This document shows, piece after piece, positions 1 to 10,574 of a DNA stretch of 64,000 nt. Within the stretch, counting starts at the first letter, position 1. Each line of letters starts with the position of its first letter. The DNA comes from Evernia prunastri (taxonomy: Eukaryota > Ascomycota > Lecanoromycetes > Lecanorales > Parmeliaceae): assembly GCA_003184365.1 (NCBI GenBank), contig NKYR01000018.1, forward strand, positions 186,001 to 250,000, in the 5' to 3' direction. Under the pieces are notes generated by a model. It did not search any database, was not told where the DNA came from, and saw only the letters and a program-made list of their open reading frames with translations. A program made the translations under genes and the position numbers.

Positions 1-37
1 ATGAGCGTGCGCTCACTGCGTGAGCGAGCTGCCCGAG

Positions 38-1645
38 ATGGCCGGAGGGTTGCCAGAGGGTTTGGTCAGTAACAAGAAAGGCGTTACCGTGGGCACAGAG
101 GAGGCAGTTGGACTCGATGCCGAGGATACCCTGAAATTATGGCGAAGTGTGCTAGACCGCAGCTAAGCTTTTTGCTCATGAGACGGCTAACATTGTCCTC
201 TGTTAGTCTACTCTTCGGGGACCGCGGTCATTGCAGAGAACGTGGGCCGCAGACTCGAGAATTTTTTCTGGCGGATCGCGATGAGTGAGCGAGTCCGAAA
301 CGGCGTGAGTGGTGCACAGATGAACAAGCAGTTTGATAGCATACGACAGGGGGGTTACATCAGAACCACCCCCACGTCGTCGCCGCGATCCTCGACAATC
401 CAACGCAGCTACGACACCGAAGCTCGCTCGCTGGCCTCAACCAAGAGTCCAGTGACAGCCTCGCGGGCCTTGCCCGAGGCTGGGCTTGTTCAGGTTGATG
501 AGGAACTCGAGGGAGTCTCCGTCACGCCAACGTCTCAAAGCCCGTTTCAAAGGTCTCCAGAAGGAACCACCAAGTCAGTTGAGAACAGGCGAACAACGAC
601 CACTCGGCCGCCACCGATACTAAAGAAGCTAAGCTCTGGCTCTAACCCATCATCGAAGAGCCTTTCGGTTCTGTCTCCGGCTTCCCAAGAAATATGGTCT
701 ACTGCAGGTGCTGGCAACGAGGAGGCTGTGACCTTCGACGATGATTCTACACCTACAGAATCACCTGCTCCCATTGCCGAAAAACCTGCTCGTAGATCGA
801 CCACGACTCGCTTCAATGAGGAGGTCGCGGTGTCTATTCCCAAAGTGTCTACTACCTCACGATTATCAGGCGGTCGTCCGTCTGCCGAAAGCAGTCAGCG
901 ACCCGGAAAGAGGAACCCTATCGTCGTCGCCAGTACCGGAGCGAGTAAGAGAAGGCCCCCGGTTATGCGGCAAAAGTCATCGCAAGCTGCCTCCTTTGGA
1001 GTCTCAAAAGACGCCCCCTCGAGAAGTTCATCTTCACCAAACCTAGTCCGGAGTATGAAGCCTACTTATATCAATACCGCTAGAAGTCCAGGCCAAGAAG
1101 CGGAAGCGTCATCGGCAAGACGCTCACGAGCCGCAAGTCCGCATCCTTCGAAGCGTCTCAAGGAGTCGTCCGCGGGTGCAACATCTAGCGAGAACACGGC
1201 GGAAGACCTTGGCGGTAAGGATGTGGAGGCACGAGAGCTTCCGACAGAGCCTCATTCAGAGACTAAGCTTGTCGAAGAGATGCATGCTGAAAGATCCAGA
1301 TCCCTTGTGGATCCGGGTATAAGGGCTGATTTCGAGGACAAAACACGACCCTCGAACCGGTCGTTCACCAACATTTCCTCCTTTGCACGAAAATCCGTGC
1401 CAACAACTGCAACCGCTGCCTCCTTCCAAGCTTCCGGCATGCTAGACACAGGCCCAGGTACATCCACCGCCGGCAGGAACAAGGGCAAAGAGGCTTTTAA
1501 GAACGAGATAATTCCGCTCAAAGCCCCTGCATCCGCGGGACCTGAGCCAACAGCTGAGGCCTCCCAGCCTTTCCCAAGGACGAAGAGTCAGCTCACGCTG
1601 CTGCTCGAGAGGGAGAGAAATCGGTCTCTTGGTCATGAACCTTGA
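38..1645 (+). CDS. AreA/GATA-like (DUF1752) domain protein
   Basis: Two exons, 38..146 and 207..1645, giving 515 aa. The 60-bp intron has GT..TAG ends and a GCTAAC branch site. The N-terminal 80 residues match what I know of the fungal 'nitrogen regulatory protein AreA, GATA-like' domain: LKLWRIYSS, then GRRLENFFWRI, then a partly conserved helix and the IRTTPT stretch. The rest is long, Ser/Thr/Pro/Arg-rich and probably disordered, and ends in a conserved-looking TKSQLTLLLERERNR motif. The exon 1 ATG is the only in-frame Met after an upstream stop at base 2, so the start is acceptable, although an upstream exon outside the window cannot be excluded. There is no zinc finger, so it is not itself a GATA factor. 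Function is unknown; this family is usually thought of as regulatory. Confidence 0.78.
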
Positions 1646-4328
1646 TTTGAAAGGCCCCGCAAGCCTTGATAATCATGATGGTGGAAGTGGACACAACCGC
1701 CGCCATGTATGACTACTGTACCACTACTGTATCATCACCAGCATTGTGGAGTTGCATTAGAGCGTTCAAGCGAGCTGGCACGACATTGCATGGCGTTATT
1801 GAACCTTTCTCCCCGTACATATATGCTCCTCGGACTATAGATCGCTTTCTCCTGATACCGCTCCGCATAGAATCTTCGAGCTTGGGCGATAGAGTTTGGG
1901 TCCAATGACAAAAAAAGCGTGTGTGAATCGTACCGTCGACCAATTTGTTCAGGAGCCGCCCTAGATTACATTCTCGTGTTCGTACAACATACACTCGCCA
2001 ATCACACATCAAGCGTGTTCAAGCACAATGCAGCCTTTCGGTAGGCCTTCTTTATCCCTCGTTTTGTCCTGGTTTGGCCAAATTTTGGTTACCATTCCTT
2101 CCTATCTCATGTCGCCAGTCGCGATTCAAGTAGCGGTGAACATACCTATCTTATTTTTTTAGTCTACAGACTACAGGTCATGCAAGACAGTGGGGCTGCT
2201 ACATACGCTACCTGAATACGCTACGAACTCTTCTAGCGCAATTTTTGTGGTCATAGCGAACGCTTTTCAGTCATTGAATTTTTTTCAGATGCACTACTGT
2301 TACTGAATTTCAGCAAAGGGCCGTATAGTTTGCCGTCAAGGCTCAAAGCTTGATCAATCGTACGACAAGATGCAGACATGCCAGGTGGTTGTCCGGCCTG
2401 CACCACGAGTCCAACCAGATGTGGCTGAGAACATCAGAGATACTGCGCATTATGGATTTTCGGCCTGAGCAGTATAAGGTCGGAGGAAACTTCGACGACG
2501 CTGCTAGATGTCGTCAAGTGAGGAATCTCACGGTGCCAGTATGGACGATGTGAAAGCTTCTTTGATCAACCACTTAGGCAGCATGCATAGAAGAAGCACG
2601 GACGTGGTCTTCCTGTGGCCCTGTACTCGTCTATTCTCCAAGGCGCTGGCCCCACACATTGTGTGCATGATGCTCGATTACAAGAGTGGAACTTGTCAAC
2701 CTAATTCGAGAGCAGGAAAGACGTTCTGAGGGGGATACAGATTATGCGTTTTACTTATCCCTGATATGACCACAGCTCATCATCTCTCGAAGGTAGCCAG
2801 CATTTCACGCTTGTTTGTTCGATTCTAGTAAGGTCCTGTACCGCCATCCCTTTCAAGAAGCAACCCCCCCCCAAAGCTCTCAATTCCTTTCATTATCCTC
2901 ATCTATCCTGTTTGAAGCGGACTACACTGTTGCTTCAAACAGGATAGATCTCATATATCTGGGTCAACTACAATACGACACACCTTTCATCCTCCCTACA
3001 ATCAAATTCATTACTGTCATCTCCCACGGATACAAAGCTTTCCCTGTGCTGTGGCGACAAGTCGGTAGTTGCCTCCATCGCTATACCCTGGACAAGCACA
3101 AGTATGGGCGCGATCATCTGTTTGGGTATAAGGATAATGGTAACTCACGATTAGCTCAGACTGAGCCTTGCATAACACCAGATTTCTACAATTCAGGGGG
3201 AGATATTGTACACAAAAGCATTGCATCAAGCTATCATGATTGTCCACGGGAAACTTCGAATGGGGAGAGTCATTCAGACCAATCGGTCCAGGACAGACTT
3301 TGATGAGCATTGAAAAATTTGGAGATAGACGAAGAACATGATGGCAGAGCGTTAATTCTATTGGCAAGAAGCATCGAAGAGACCTCTTTGGAAATCAGTA
3401 AGCTGCATCCTAAGTATCCGGATCAAGCTAATTCGATAGGATCGCCCCATTCTCGAAGAAACATGCATCCCATGTGATACTCGCTGTCAACTTCGTCACA
3501 GGTATCTGTGAGGAGGCCGCCACAACCGCCCGTTACCCCCGAGCCGGCAGATTTGGGACCTCACCAGCACAAGCCAGCGAAGGGATCACGTCAGACATCG
3601 CATGCTCATAAGCCATTCGTATTATATACGTTGCCACAATGTGAAAAGCCGCCGTGCTCCTCATATCCTGAAAGTGACAAAGAGATTGAATTGGGTTTGG
3701 GAGGCCAACCAGCCAGCTTGGTTGAGCCGCTGTGGCAAGGCCGAAGAAAAGTTGGTTACCATCGGATACGGCGCTTTGAAGCAGCTTTCGGGAAATGAAT
3801 ATAACAAGGGTGTTGAGCTGCGGTCAATAAGATGCGGAACGGGCTCAAATCATCGATCTCAGCGAGTACTGATGAGAGTGCCAATTTGATTTTCCGCGAT
3901 GAAGGACAGCACAAGTCTATACGCAATGTCTAGATAGTAGTAGTGTGGAAGGGGCACGAGCCTTTTGCTTGATGAAGAGAAGACGTATGTAGCACTTGCC
4001 AGACTATAAACGCTTCGAGGTTCCTACCCTGAATACTGCCCACACTACTGGGGATGTAATTCAAATGCTGAGCCGTCTCAAGAGGGACAACATTGTGCTA
4101 GAGCGAGGTTCAGAAGAAAGGTGTGCTTGAGTGCTCCTGAATGGTGATAGAACATTTTCCGTTTTTGCTCTGAGTGTCTCAAGATTCAGAGGAAATGAAG
4201 TTCATGTTGGTGCCAAGCAAACCCCTAGCAACCGAGGTAAACAATCAAAACCATCAAGCTAACTATCTGAACCTCGCGAAATTTACTTCCCCTCCACACA
4301 CACTCTCCACTCAATCGCTACGCCCACC
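1646..4328. other. 2.7 kb without a recognisable gene
   Basis: Reading frames here are short, overlap on both strands and show no domain or splice-consistent extension. The stretch contains a perfect 18-bp hairpin (listed separately) and, near its right end, the C-rich leader of the kinesin gene, with CCCACC directly before the ATG. Confidence 0.6.
2901..2949. repeat. Perfect inverted repeat (hairpin), 18-bp arms
   Basis: The left arm ATCTATCCTGTTTGAAGC (2901-2918) is exactly reverse-complemented at 2932-2949, with a 13-nt spacer. Pairing stops at both outer edges. It lies in gene-free DNA. There is no run of T after it that would suggest a terminator, and no flanking target duplication that I can see. 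Confidence 0.95.
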
Positions 4329-6992
4329 ATGGCATCAACGAGCCAACCCTCCAAAACATCTCCAACCTCCCTCTTCCAAGTCTACCTCCGCCTGCGCCCC
4401 CCGCCTTCCCCCCTCGTCCAACTGACCCAGCAGTCCCTCTACCCGCTCCTCGCGCCCTCGGAGCGCTACCTCACCGTCGAACCCCCCGCCGACGAGTCGC
4501 GGGACGGGACGCCCACGCACATCACGATCCATCCACCCAGCGACTCCCGGAAGCGGGCGGTGGAGAAGTTCGCGTTCACGAAGGTGTTTGAGGAGCCGGC
4601 GGAGCAGATTGACATTTTCCGCGGGACGGGCGTGGTGCCGTTGATTGAGGGGGTGTTGGGGGAAGGGAGGGACGGGTTGCTGGCTACGTTGGGGGTTACG
4701 GGGTCGGGGAAGGTTCGCTCGTCGCAATTGTTGCAGAGCTTGTGGAGGGTGAGTGTGGCTGACGTGCGGGCAGAGCCATACGATCTTGGGGTCGAAATCG
4801 CAGCGAGGACTGACACAGTTATCTCTGGACCTATTGTATCGCTCCCTCGACACACAGACGCTGCAGCCAGCGAACCACCCATCGTTGATCGCATCCCTAA
4901 ATACAACCGACGCCTCAGAAGCCCAGATCTTCTCCGCCTCAGGCTTCCTGGACAATGTATACGGAGACAGTCTGCAAGAGCCATCCCGCTCGAGAGCCCC
5001 TACACCCATGATGGTAGGCAATCCTTCTCGTTCGTCCCTCAAGGTCCCCCACTCCTCATTGAAGGTCCATCATTCGACTGGTCCGAGAAGCCAGTGGTCA
5101 ATCCTCAGTCTCGGTGCTGAGACTCCTCCTCTCGAAGAACCAGACCGCTCAGTCGTCAAAGAGGGCAAGGTGGCGTCTGTACCCAATGCAGAGCAAACCC
5201 CCAGTCATGCAGGCACTTTTCCGTCCCAGCTCTCTCTTTTGAATCCCCCAACCCCGAGAATGACGAGAACGCGAGCTAAAGTGCGTTTTGATGATAATCT
5301 ACAGGACCCAGCCTTCACGCCTAGCGCACCTAAACGTAAACTTCCTCAACGACCCTCCGTGGTCCCACAATTCCCAGACATCAGCAATCTGGCCTTTCCT
5401 GTCGAGCCGAACGTGGAATACGCAATACTGGTCTCGATGTACGAGGTATACAATGACCGCATCTTTGATCTCTTGTCAGTACCAAGCAATCACAAAGATC
5501 TTCGTCGGAGACATTTGCTCTTCAAATCAACCGAAGCATCACCAGATCAGAAAGTGGTTGCTGGTCTCCGCAAGGTAGTATGTGGGAGCTATGAAGAGGC
5601 GTTGATGGTTTTGGAGACGGGTCTGATGGAGCGGAGGGTTGCTGGAACTGGAAGTAATAGCGTCAGCTCGAGAAGTCATGGTTTCTTCTGCGTCGAAGTG
5701 AAAAGGCGGCCAAGAGGTGGCTTGTCAAACTCATGGACCGGCTCTCAGCTCACTATCGTTGACCTGGCTGGATCCGAACGTGCCAGAAATGCGAAAACTG
5801 CGGGAGCTACCCTGGCAGAAGCCGGGAAGATCAATGAGAGCTTGATGTACCTCGGCCAATGTTTGCAGATGCAAAGCGACAGTAACGAGGGCACAAAGGT
5901 AAGAAAAGTTGGTCCGTGGGCAGGGACGAATGCTAATTTTCTGTAGCCTACCTTGGTTCCCTTCCGCCAATGCAAGCTGACTGAATTGCTCTTCTCAAAC
6001 TCGTTCCCCTCGTCTTCTCATCACCACTCGGCCCTCACTACCTACCACAGAAACGCCCAGAAGGCCATCATGATCGTAACTGCCGATCCATTGAACGAGT
6101 TCAATGCTACCTCCCAAATCCTGCGGTATTCCGCTCTGGCTCGTGAAGTTACCGTTCCTCGGATCCCATCAGTCTCCAGTACAATACTTTCCAATACCAG
6201 TGGCAGAACGCCGAGTGGTCAGACGTCACCCCCGGCTGTGCACGCAGACGAGGCAGTCGTGGAGATGGCATTCTCGGAAATTGCTAGACTGAATGAGGAG
6301 GTCGAGATATTGAATGTGAAATTGACGGAGCAAGAAGAGCGCAGGAAAGAAGCGGAGGAGAATTGGCAGAAGGCCGAGGACAAAGCGGAACAGATAGAGA
6401 CGGAGGTAAGGGAAGAATGCTGGAGTGAGATGGAGCGGAGAACCGAAGAGGAGAGGAGACGATGGATGGGTGCGTGGGGGGAGCAGGTAAGCTTAAGACC
6501 GTAAGCGCTATATCGGAGAGCAACGCTGATTAGTATTTTAGGCTGACCGAAATGACGAGCATCTTGATCGCAAGTTGGAGATACTTTCCCAGGGTATCCA
6601 AAGTAAGTCGACTTTCTCCAAGCTCTCCACAATCGTACTAATCCTGCACAGTTCACGAAGACCCCATAGACCCGGAGACACACACTACAGAGCTGGAAAA
6701 TGAGAATGAGGCTCTCCGTCGCAAACTTGAAGCTCTTGAGCGGGAATTGCATTGTCGATCTCCAATCAAATCAGCCCGGAAGCCCCAGCCATCTAGTCCC
6801 AGCCAAGGTTACGGACCCGACGCGCTGGGAACAGCGCTGTTCAAGCTCAATGGGATGAGCTTGACAGATGCGGCCGAGTGCAAGGCGCAATCACCTAGCA
6901 AGACACCAGGGAAGAAGATGAGGAAATTGACGGCGAGGAAGTGGGACTTGATGGATGAGAACGAGATGGATGCTTTTGAAAACAGTTATTAA
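4329..6992 (+). CDS. Kinesin-6-like (KIF20/MKLP/Klp9 type) motor protein
   Basis: Five exons: 4329..4712, 4774..5898, 5947..6486, 6542..6602 and 6652..6992, giving 816 aa. The first intron splits the P-loop, which becomes GVTGSGKSH (about residues 122-130) only after splicing. Switch I is NSVSSRSH (from residue 423) and switch II is DLAGSE (458-463). Between the P-loop region and the strand VSMYEVYNDRIFDLL there is an insertion of roughly 140 mostly polar residues. A large insertion at this place (loop 6) is typical of the kinesin-6 family, which acts on the anaphase spindle midzone and in cytokinesis. After the motor come a coiled coil (about 610-685) and a basic tail. The introns are 61, 48, 55 and 49 bp. 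Subfamily assignment is inference; the kinesin motor itself is certain. Confidence 0.93.
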
Positions 6993-7439
6993 ATATCACC
7001 AGTGGAAATCCGAGGCCCCAATCGAGGGTGCTCCACGCTTCGGAGCATTTGATCCTGCCAGGCTTACACAAGACCCGGACATGTTAAGGAGCCCGGGTGT
7101 TCGTCGGCTTTCTTCGTTGTCAAGCTGAAGCAATGAGAGGGTGTATTATCATTGGGGAACCCTGGCTTTATTGTTTGGAAAAGGCGGTGGAAATTAGATG
7201 GCAGAGTTGGGGCATGAGGAAGGGAAAGAGTACCCCCACCGACTAGCAGCGAATGCCCACGTGTATGGTGGGATAATGAAGGACCAATGGGGGAAAAAAG
7301 GGGCGCTGCAGGCCTGAAACTACACGCTGGCCTTTTCTACATGAGGATTTGAGGGGCATTCAAGTTGGTTTGATATTGGTCTTAAAGTGTTCCAAGTCCA
7401 ACCGATGGAGCATAGGTAGTCTTATGTTTTCCATTAAGG

Positions 7440-7467
7440 GGGGGGAGAGAGAGAGAGAGAGAGAATA
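7440..7467. repeat. (GA)n microsatellite
   Basis: A G-run passes into about ten GA dinucleotides, in the intergenic space between the kinesin and SDR genes. Confidence 0.9.
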
Positions 7468-7872
7468 GGGTATAAATAACGTCGTATCCTCTGACAATAA
7501 TACCTACCATACGTACTAGCTGAAATTGAAGAGCGCAAAAGTTAAGGGAAACCCGCTGGAAATAAGCGGGAACTACTACGAGTAGACTCCTACTATAAGG
7601 GTGAGGTTACCTTATAAATCTATTTATTAGCACACAATATTAATAGTAAAATGGAAAATGGAAGTCGATTGTTTACAATAATGAAAACAGCAGTCAGTAC
7701 ATAAGGTATCTGCTATAAATAATATAAAATATTCATACTTAAGTAGTTAATCGATAATTAATTAATCAAGTAATTAATACCGAGTACTTCATAATTTCAA
7801 TAGTATGAATGAAAATCAATAAAAATCAATAATTCATTCATAAACTGACCTTTCTCACTACTACTACTCATC

Positions 7873-7928
7873 AAGAAGAAGAAAAAGAAGAAGAATACAT
7901 ACATACATACATACATACATACATACAT
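7873..7928. repeat. GAA-rich tract followed by (ATAC)n
   Basis: An AAG/GAA-rich purine tract runs directly into about eight copies of the tetramer ATAC. It sits about 340 bp upstream of the SDR start codon. It is a simple repeat and likely length-variable between strains. Confidence 0.9.
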
Positions 7929-8263
7929 TTTACTTAGCACATCAATTTCAAAACCATTTTTATTTTCGTCATCGCGAGAACGTCTTGGCTTTTCTTCCGA
8001 GGAAATCCTTCCCTAAAGTACCTACTCACCATTGATATTGTTTTTCCTATTATTCTTATTCTTGACCTTCCCCCCGCCAGCTCACGTCACTTCCTAACCT
8101 CCTTCTTCCCTGGTACCACATCACACACCTCACAACCCACGACCCACAACTTCCTGAAGCAACCCCATCCCACATACTACACCATACTATATTACACCAC
8201 ACCCTTTCTCTGCAGACCTTTGCAGACCTTGCTGCAAACTCAATCATACACTCTTCCTCCACA

Positions 8264-9527
8264 ATGTTTACCTCACGCGTAATCGCACGCTCACCCAAGC
8301 TCTTCTCAGCACCTGCCGCGCGCATCACATCCCTTCCTCTTCCCAAACCTATATATTCTATCCGCCCAATCACATGTACTACCAAACTCTACAAAGAGGA
8401 TAAGCGCACTCCTAGTGCCGCCGAGCGAGCTCTCGAGAATGAAAAGGCTCACGAGGGTGCCTTCGGTCGTACAGACAATACCATTCGCATCGAACACCCC
8501 GACGAGGCCGAGCACCCACCTTCCCAGCCTATCCAGGGCCGTGGTGGACTTCATTTCAAGAGAACATTAGCTTCCTTTACATTGGAGGGTGGTGTGGCCG
8601 TCGTGACTGGCGGGGCCCGAGGATTGGGGCTTGTTATGAGCCAGGCTTGCGTCATCTCCGGCGCCGACGTAGCCATTGTGGACTTGAACAGTCAGTATCT
8701 CTCTTTTCGAGGATGCAAATTGCTAAATTGCTAATTGTACATAGAGGAGGAAGGCGAGCGTCAGGCACAGGAGCTCATGAGACACTTCGAGGAGGAGAAC
8801 CCCGGCGCTGAAAAGTACGTCTACGCCTGCAAGCCTGAAGGCCTTCAACAATTGACAGAAGTAGCGTCCCTAAAGTCACAGCCCACTACTGTGACGTGTC
8901 CGACCACGTGTCGGTCAAGCAGGTCGTTGCCGACATTGTCCAAGATCACGGCAAGATTGACCACCTGGTGACATCTGCCGGCTTCACCGAAAACTTTGAT
9001 GCCATCGCATACCCACCAGACCGCATGAAGAAGCTCTGGGGTGTCGACGTTGACGGCACTTACTTTTTCGCATGCGAAGTAGCCAGGCATCTCATGGAAC
9101 GCAAGGTCAAAGGCTCCATGGTCATGATCGGCTCAATGTCAGGCGCCATTGTCAATGTCCCGCAGCCACAGGCACCTTACAACGCGGCCAAAGCCGCTGT
9201 TAGGCATTTGGCATCCAGTTTGGCTGTTGAATGGGCACATGCTGGGATCCGTGTCAACGTTATTGCTCCCGGTTACATGCTCACCGCACTGTAAGCCTCT
9301 TCGACCTGCATTCTACGCTTGCCGGCCAGATTCTAACGCATTATAGGACCGCCAAAATCCTCGATGACAACCCAGAGCTTTTCAAGCACTGGACGTCTCT
9401 GATCCCACAAGGCAAAATGGGGCAGCCGGAGGATTTGATGGGGGCGGTCACTTTTCTCTTGAGTGAAGCTTCAGGCTACGTTACCGGCGCCGAGCTGAGG
9501 GTTGATGGGGGCTATACCATCACTTAG
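8264..9527 (+). CDS. Short-chain dehydrogenase/reductase with mitochondrial-type leader
   Basis: Four exons, 8264..8690, 8745..8814, 8859..9290 and 9347..9527, give 369 aa. The cofactor motif TGGARGLG is at residues 115-122 and the catalytic pair YNAAK at 273-277, with a GSMSG serine stretch before it. The C-terminal GAELRVDGGYT is classical for SDRs. The first 100 residues precede the Rossmann fold and start with an Arg/Ser-rich, acid-free segment (MFTSRVIARSPKLF), which suggests import into mitochondria. The enzyme most resembles the fungal sugar-alcohol branch (mannitol, arabinitol 2-dehydrogenase or sorbose reductase type), but the substrate cannot be read from the sequence. Introns are 54, 44 and 56 bp; the 44-bp one is short but restores the frame and the conserved HYCDVSD segment. 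Confidence 0.9.
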
Positions 9528-10574
9528 TACGATCGATGATACCCTGCTTGGCTTGCGAATTCAATCTGTACGTTTCACCGGGCAGTCGCGCTCTTGTGTT
9601 CAGTTCCCGCAATGGCTTCTGACCTGCGATCAAAGTTGCGTCCGGCGTCTGGAATTCCCACGCGTTTCTAGCGTCATTGCAACGCGACGGACTGGTGCAG
9701 TCTGTTGGGCTTTCGGATACCTACCTTTGTAAACGATAAGCAAGGAAGAGGGTCCGAGGCTGGTGTCATACATAGATGAGAGCAAATGCAATGAATGCTA
9801 CAAAACCGTTTTGACTGTTGCAGATGATGTGGAACTGAGAGTCCTGAGACTTTGCTGCGGAAGAAGGTCCCCTTCTTGCTTGTTTCAGATGTCACCTTTT
9901 GAGACGATGACGTTGCGTTTCAGAATCGTTGACAGGCGGAGAGTATACACTCGAGGACGAGGGGAGTCCGCTTGCTCTTCTCTCCTGACTACTGATCTAG
10001 GTTCTAGCGACTTGCGTCTGGGTTTTTCATATATGGAAAGCATTTCGACCACTTTTCCAACCTACAGCCAGGCTAAGCTGCCTTCTTTCTTCGCTTTGCT
10101 GGCTTTCTCTCTACCTCTCTCTGTCTGTGTGTGCGCCTGTGTGCTTCCTCCCTCCTTCCCAATCAACTCTGTTTAATGGATAATAGGAGGTAGCCGTGCA
10201 ATAATCTACACCGATTAGGCAGGAGAAGCGCCGTCAACGCAAGATGGAGCTAGCTCGGGTACAAGATACCGCGGAGGAGTACTGGCACAGGTAGGTCCAT
10301 GGTCTGTGGTGGAGGTAAGGGTCGTTTGTATACATACCGAGCGCAACAATTTTGCAGATGGGGGCACAAAGATCCGGCTGGGAAGGGGGTATTTAGTCGG
10401 TGTGAACGGTCGTTTATTGATAGATCATGCCGAGAGAATTTTGATGCTTTTGCTAATGTAGACCTTTTTGGAAGAAAGATATCCTACTGTTACAACGCTT
10501 TCCATCCGTCATACATGCCCGTGTAGGATTGCCCATAATTCAAAACATCATTGACCGATTATGTCCGGGAAACT
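9528..10574. other. Intergenic between SDR and protease-like gene
   Basis: This region separates the 3' ends of two convergent genes. A CT/GT-rich tract occurs around 10085-10160. No gene or RNA is recognised. Confidence 0.6.

Larger units (their letters stand above)
6993..8263. other. Intergenic, AT-rich core with microsatellites
   Basis: No gene seen. It holds a G-run followed by (GA)n at about 7440-7467, an AT-rich block from about 7480 to 7960, GAA-rich and ATAC repeats (listed separately), and a pyrimidine/ACA-rich leader just upstream of the next gene. Confidence 0.6.

Noticed and set aside
2901..2949. Hairpin as a transcription terminator
   Set aside because: No T-run follows, and fungal RNA polymerase II does not use such hairpins.
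2815..3303. 162-codon frame containing the hairpin
   Set aside because: Composition is not protein-like, the hairpin sits inside it, and no domain is seen.
4335..5042. 235-codon frame antisense to the kinesin
   Set aside because: It is a by-product of the GC-rich, biased first exons of the kinesin gene; the sense strand has all motor motifs.
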